From the NCBI GenBank assembly GCA_030704615.1, contig CM060733.1, forward strand, positions 15,684,001-15,748,000: a stretch of 64,000 bases of DNA, in the 5' to 3' direction. Positions within the stretch are counted from its first letter, which is position 1, and every line of letters begins with the position of its first letter. Positions 59,747-64,000 of this stretch are shown piece by piece. The notes beneath the pieces are model-generated. The model was not told the origin of the DNA. It did no database searches and saw only the letters and a list, made by a program, of their open reading frames with translations. The translations under genes were made by a program, and so were the position numbers. The stretch comes from Takakia lepidozioides. Its lineage: Eukaryota > Streptophyta > Takakiopsida > Takakiales > Takakiaceae.

Positions 59747-60190
59747 TCACCAACGGACGCGACCGTAACAAAAATACCAGGCTAGTCTGGTTCTCTTTGC
59801 CTTCATTCGAAGGGGAAGCAAGTGGTGGAGAGAGTAATTTATGCAAAGATAGTCTATCTCCAGTGGATTATATGCACTCAATGCTTGAATACTCTTTGGG
59901 AAATTGGGTGCAGGCAGATCAAGCAAGATCGGTATTGGGGTTAGCTCAAAATTCTTCTTCCGCGTACAATTTTCATAGTTTTTGGCAAAGGCAGCTTTGC
60001 GTTGTCTGCGCAATTCAGCCTCCTCCTTTGCAAACTGCACGATTTCTTCATCGTGTGCACGTTTGGATTCTTCAACCATCTTAGTCATCTCCTCATTTGT
60101 CAATGTGATGCTTCCTCTAGAGGCTCTGTACTCATCCTCCCACGATTTCCTTATGCTCTGCACCTCAGCATGCGTCAACAGCACAGCCAT
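59747..60190 (-). CDS. Hypothetical protein, charged helical N-terminus
   Basis: An ATG at 60190 opens a 147-codon frame. The first half is a strongly charged helix (SIRKSWEDEYRASRGSI, then MTKMVEESKRAHDEEIVQFA and KEEAELRRQRKAAFAKNY) that could form a coiled coil. The second half differs in character and may be intron read-through, because a GTACGC donor follows KNYEN. Just upstream on the minus strand an acceptor-like TTTACTGCAG ends at 60194, so an earlier exon is likely. A short block at 60932-60848 ending CAG/GTCAGA and a TATA-like sequence at 60946-60957 could be its first exon and promoter. I do not recognise the family. It could alternatively be an upstream part of MDN1, but nothing in it resembles midasin. 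Confidence 0.35.
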   Translation of the reverse strand: MAVLLTHAEVQSIRKSWEDEYRASRGSITLTNEEMTKMVEESKRAHDEEIVQFAKEEAELRRQRKAAFAKNYENCTRKKNFELTPIPILLDLPAPNFPKSIQALSAYNPLEIDYLCINYSLHHLLPLRMKAKRTRLAWYFCYGRVRW

Positions 60191-60945
60191 GTATCTGCAG
60201 TAAATTATAGTCCTCCTTCTGAACAAGGCTCACCTGCATATCCCATCGAAAGACTTTAATTAGGTGTTGAAATGAGACATCTCTGGCCACTTATGGACTA
60301 GCATGGCTGGAAAGTGACAAAGCGATGATAATTAACTTCATATCTATCATCTTCATGACTGTATTATAATGCCCAGTATTATGCAAGGGCCGTAATTGCA
60401 AGACATGCAGATCAGATCGTATAATCAGGAATCTATTTGCTCGCAAACTAGAAAACTACAGTGCATACTATATGTTTTGCCCAGACAGTCAAGAAAGTTC
60501 TGATCTAGAGGAAAGGTGTGAGTATGTGAATGAGCTAGGAGTAGTACAGCTACTTGTACATGATCATCATTATAGAGTTGCAGTCAACAGCAATCCAAAT
60601 CTACTGCAGGTAAAGTTGTTAAGTTGATATCAAAACTAGATGCCAAATCATCCTTGCAGTGATCATGCATGGGGGAGCACAATTGTGTTGAGAGAAACTA
60701 CCTTTCAAGCGGTTAAATCCTCCGCTATCGATCAGTTTGACCCACGCTTACTGTAGGTGAACGAAGACAAGCTGGACTGTGAGACCAATGCCTCTAGTAT
60801 GCAGGTGTGTAAGATGAGCACCATGAGAGACCTCGTGAGAGTCTGACCTGAGCTTGCTGCTCCCGCAAGAGCAGCGTAAAGAGCTCGCTTGGGTAAGTCG
60901 AGCGCCAAGCAGGGAGCCTTTGGCAGCAGCATGAACTGGGAGCAG

Positions 60946-60957
60946 GTTTATATATTC
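60946..60957 (-). promoter_or_regulatory. TATA-like box
   Basis: The minus strand reads GAATATATAAAC. A start site about 30 bases downstream would give a leader exon ending at the CAG/GTCAGA donor near 60848. Support is by position only. Confidence 0.25.
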
Positions 60958-61193
60958 TTTGTTAAGAAGTCTCGAGATAAGATGACCTCCTCTCGAAGAC
61001 GAGAGCGAGCGCTACAGCGCCTCGAGCGGATCGGATCCCCGTATCTCGGCCATGCGAATATTGCCATCACTATATTTGTAATATGCAGCCCTCACGGTGT
61101 CATTTATCAAACGCATTGCAAGTCTCTGATAGCGATGGTTTCTTTTTATGTGGTTTTCGACCATGGGAGGTACATCATTGCGCTCCTTGGTCC

Positions 61194-61235
61194 ATGTACC
61201 TGTGATCATGTCACAGGTACATGTCACAGGTACAT
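61194..61235. repeat. 12-bp palindrome plus a third copy of its arm
   Basis: ATGTACCTGTGA, five bases (TCATG), then TCACAGGTACAT form a perfect inverted repeat. GTCACAGGTACAT follows at once as a direct copy of the second arm. It may be a binding site for a dimeric regulator or a simple foldback. Confidence 0.75.
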
Positions 61236-61844
61236 CCAAGTTTAGAAACTGCTCGTTAGAAAGATATGATTAAGTGGCAACTGTGGGCCCATTCCTGACC
61301 CCACTTTTTGGGGGCTGAGAATGCGGGATTTGTGAAGGAGTAAAAGGAACCCTATAGCAACGTCCATCACTACACCTACCACCACCAAGCCTTTCACCAT
61401 TATCCACTGTAAATCCGCTCATTTGATGGTGGGTCAAAGTCAAAACGTTTTCCTGTCCTTCTTTTTCTTTTTTTTTCTTTTTTTTGGGCAACAGGGGACC
61501 GGACAGGGACTTTTTATTTTATTTTTTATGAGAAACAGGGGACAGAGGCCCTGTAAAATTTTATTGATAAAATCGAGGAAAAAATAACCTCTGAGAAACA
61601 ACACCATGAGGATGAGAAAGGGAACACTGCCCCTGACCAAAAACCAAGAACGCTGCTGGAGCTATGGATGAGTAGGACCGCAGCAAAGGTAAGCTAGAAA
61701 CTAGAGTCTAGCGCCTAGAGGAGTCAAAGGAAAGGTGGGCTTTTGATTTGCCCTGCCTAAGGCTTCTAAGAAAACCACCAAATTTTATAAATAAGGAGGG
61801 AAAGGATAAAAACCCTCAAAAGAGCTGTGGAGGCAAGACGTTTT

Positions 61845-61995
61845 TGGTGTATGTTATGGTAAAGGCATATACCCTCTTATGAGTGGTTGTGGGTTCAAAC
61901 CACCCTGTTGGTTGTTACAAACGTGTCCACCTTCCTACCTGAAGGCAGGAGCCTTTCTTGGTCAAGTGACACCATAAGTTACGCCTCCTTCGGAA
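61845..61995 (+). mobile_element. tRNA-derived SINE copy
   Basis: A good B box (GGTTCAAACC, 61892-61901) follows an A-box-like TATGGTAAAGGC at the expected distance. Then comes the shared module GTGTCCACCTTCC, GCAGGAGCC and GTGACACCATAAG. The A box is weaker than in the copy at 15145-15285. Confidence 0.68.
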
Positions 61996-62297
61996 TCGCG
62001 TCCACCTTTGGTATATGTTATCAACAAACTGCTATCGAATGGCTGAGGACTACGCTTACCCAACGAGCTTAAGGCAAGCATTGTGGGCCCGGTGGCCGGA
62101 GCTCCCGTAGGCTCCCAGAGACTGCCAATCAAATCTCATCCCCCATTTGGAAGGTGGGGAGCACTCCACACTTCCTATTCCCCTCGTGCTCCCCACCGTT
62201 AGGACCATGTTCCCAAACATTCTTCAATTTTGCTCCCCTATTCTCGATCCCCGATACCTGCTCCCCATAGTGGGACTGGAGAGCGAGGAGATGAGCG

Positions 62298-62465
62298 GAG
62301 CAAGCCGCGTTCCAGGGGGGCGAGGAGGGGAGCAGGGACCGGGAACAGGGGAGCAAGCCGCGTTCCACATGGCGAGGGCGAGCGGGGACTAGGAAGGAAC
62401 AAGGGAGCAAGTCGCGTTCCATAGGGCAAGGAATGGAGCATGGACCAAGAACAAGGGAGCGAGGA
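62298..62465. repeat. Tandem repeat, period 53-54 bp, three copies
   Basis: GAGCAAGCCGCGTTCCA starts at 62298 and 62351, and GAGCAAGTCGCGTTCCA at 62405. A partial fourth unit starts GAGCGAGG near 62458. Units are rich in GGGA and AACAAGGG. They are not coding in any consistent frame. Confidence 0.8.
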
Positions 62466-62529
62466 CAAGGGACAGGGATAGAGAAGCGGGACTTGGAACA
62501 AGGAGGGGAGCATGGAAGCAGACATTTGG

Positions 62530-63850
62530 AACAAGGACCGGAGGGGGGATCTTAGACTTGGAATTATTTTGGAGATGAAAAAGTACATTAATTAGTTGTA
62601 TATGCAGCCAATCACTCAATGTTTTGATAGCCTTGAATTGAATCTCAAACCTTGTCACTGTAATGCATGTCACCTAATCACCACTTCTTGCCGAACTTTC
62701 ATTTTGTAAGGTTTTATTCTACAATACAGGGCTAGCATGTGAGAGGAGGGGGGGGGGGGTTGGGGATTTGATAGCACGCCCTGCCGGAACCTCTCCGGTA
62801 CGCCATCCGTGGCTACCATAGGGGCAAGGCTCCCACGCTTGCATTCAACTCATTGGGTCGTTATAGTCGAAGTCTTCTCCGTATCGAATTACTTTTTCTA
62901 TTGTTTTTTCCTGGGTTTTGTCAATATGTACCCAAGTCACTCAAAAAAACAAGCCACAAACCGGGAGAGGCTCTATCCATTGAAGCAACAATTTTGACAA
63001 GTTGCCACGCGGTTTATACATAAGAATTTTTTTAGACCAATCATACTCTTGACACGGTGTAAGGTCTGTTGACCACATTTTCTCCATTGACTTCAACATG
63101 ATGCAAAATCTCTCCCCCCAAGGGACAAAGCCAATAAAATCATCCAAAGAGGTAGGGCATCTAGCAGCTATTGCATGCTTTAAGAAGGTGGCTATTGCAT
63201 GGTGGGGCTCCATGTGCCAAGAGTTGGCAAAGGAGGTTCTAGAATAGAGGGAGGGAGGCTGTTGTAGAGGTGCAGTGGGAGTCGGCGGCGAGGTCAACCT
63301 GGCAGCCAGGCTATAGCGCAAGAGTGAGCGTGAGTAGACTTCATTCAAGAATCCGCAGGGTGGAAGCGGCAAGGGGTTGGCGGCAAGCCGCGGCATGATG
63401 CACCAAAGTTAGCGAGCTGCAAAGGGGTTGGTAGCAGGGCAACAACAAAGGATCCACCTTGATTGGCGACCATGTCTTTTAGGTGCTGCTCTCTACATTA
63501 TCCTTGTCTCTCAATGGCCCAATGACGAATTTCATGGCTTGGTTGAATTTTTATTTTGTGAATGTGTCATTTGGGAAGTATTGTTTGAAGTTTCATTGTA
63601 GAGTTGGATTTGGTAATCTCAACCTGATGATCTTTCAAGCATCAAGATGTCACTTTTCTTTTCTTTTTTCTTTTTTACTTTTTTTTAAAAGGAAACCTGG
63701 GAGCAGCAGCCCACAATTCAGGCTCTTGAGGAGAAGGAAAAATTAACCCCCTTTCATTTATGGGCCATGAGGCCTACAGGACGACCAACGCCCAGATAGC
63801 TACCAGCCAATGTGCATCACTTGTTATCATACAAATTTTATGAGGACGGA
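62530..63850. other. Terminal region with no recognised gene
   Basis: A run of G lies near 62747-62759, and T-rich runs near 63655-63690. The minus frame 63396-62941 (151 codons) has no motif I recognise, and its composition gives no support for coding. Confidence 0.35.
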
Positions 63851-63854
63851 CAAT

Positions 63855-64000
63855 TTATATGTGGACCAAGTGGGAATGGGCACATACCACTTTGGAAATG
63901 GTTGTGGGTTCAATCGATTGGTGTCGCAAAGGTGTCCACCTTCCGGTAGAAAGGTAGTAGCCCTTCGGCATCAAATGACACCATTATTTCCGCTTCCTTG
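63855..64000 (+). mobile_element. tRNA-derived SINE copy, cut by window end
   Basis: A B-box-like GGTTCAATCG (63907-63916) is followed by GTGTCCACCTTCCGGTAGAA, GTAGTAGCCCTTCGGCATCA and GACACCATTATTTC, the same module as in the copies at 15145 and 61845. The 3' end lies beyond the window. Confidence 0.65.

Larger units (their letters stand above)
60191..61840. other. Region with no recognised gene apart from a possible first exon
   Basis: It contains the possible exon at 60932-60848 (-), the palindrome at 61194-61235 and a T-rich stretch near 61465-61490 followed by a diverged repeat-like segment. No coding exon is supported. Confidence 0.35.

Noticed and set aside
62941-63396. 151-codon frame on the minus strand
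   Set aside because: Unrecognised, with low-complexity Pro/Thr/Ser parts. Not supported by splice signals or by a neighbouring gene.

Overview
The window is nuclear DNA from a land plant. Genes have many short exons with GT/AG introns, and the two best-recognised proteins (a plant-type midasin and an F-box protein of the Arabidopsis At5g39450/At3g12350 type) are plant proteins. Introns are long and filled with fragments of non-LTR retrotransposons, which fits a seed-free plant such as a fern, lycophyte or bryophyte. I infer that lineage from general character only; no sequence here fixes the species.

Layout. Bases 1-339 (+) are the last codons of a protein made of 13-residue charged repeats, cut by the window edge. 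An F-box gene without introns lies at 2224-4317 (-). A four-exon YAE1-like gene lies at 5972-7751 (+) and is divergent from the F-box gene. From 8438 up to about 58 kb (-) runs one very large gene, MDN1/midasin, the dynein-like AAA ATPase of 60S ribosome assembly. I traced about 80 exons covering the N-terminal region, AAA1 to AAA6, the long linker, the Asp/Glu-rich region and the C-terminal MIDAS (VWA) domain with the stop codon. Most exon edges in the AAA part and the C-terminal part join in phase; those in the linker are approximate. Upstream of MDN1, 58-64 kb holds one weak hypothetical ORF, SINE-like repeats and tandem repeats.

MDN1 and YAE1 face each other tail to tail, 686 bp apart. 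Both act in ribosome biology: midasin strips assembly factors from pre-60S particles, and Yae1 is an adaptor for Fe-S loading of the recycling ATPase Rli1/ABCE1. I see no evidence that this proximity is functional.

The most notable material lies inside MDN1 introns. Two LINE families (called A and B here) are present in many copies, almost all cut to their 3' ends. Family A ends in a conserved hairpin, a CCGCGG site and an (ATTTC)n tail. Family B ends in a motif read as TTATGAGTAC. Two insertions have perfect target-site duplications (16 bp and 11 bp), which fix their ends exactly. Several copies are stacked head to tail, as if each had inserted in the tail of the last. A tRNA-derived SINE family with A and B boxes, a Ty3/gypsy integrase fragment, an 87-bp hairpin-rich insert and a 440-bp polypurine/polypyrimidine tract complete the picture.
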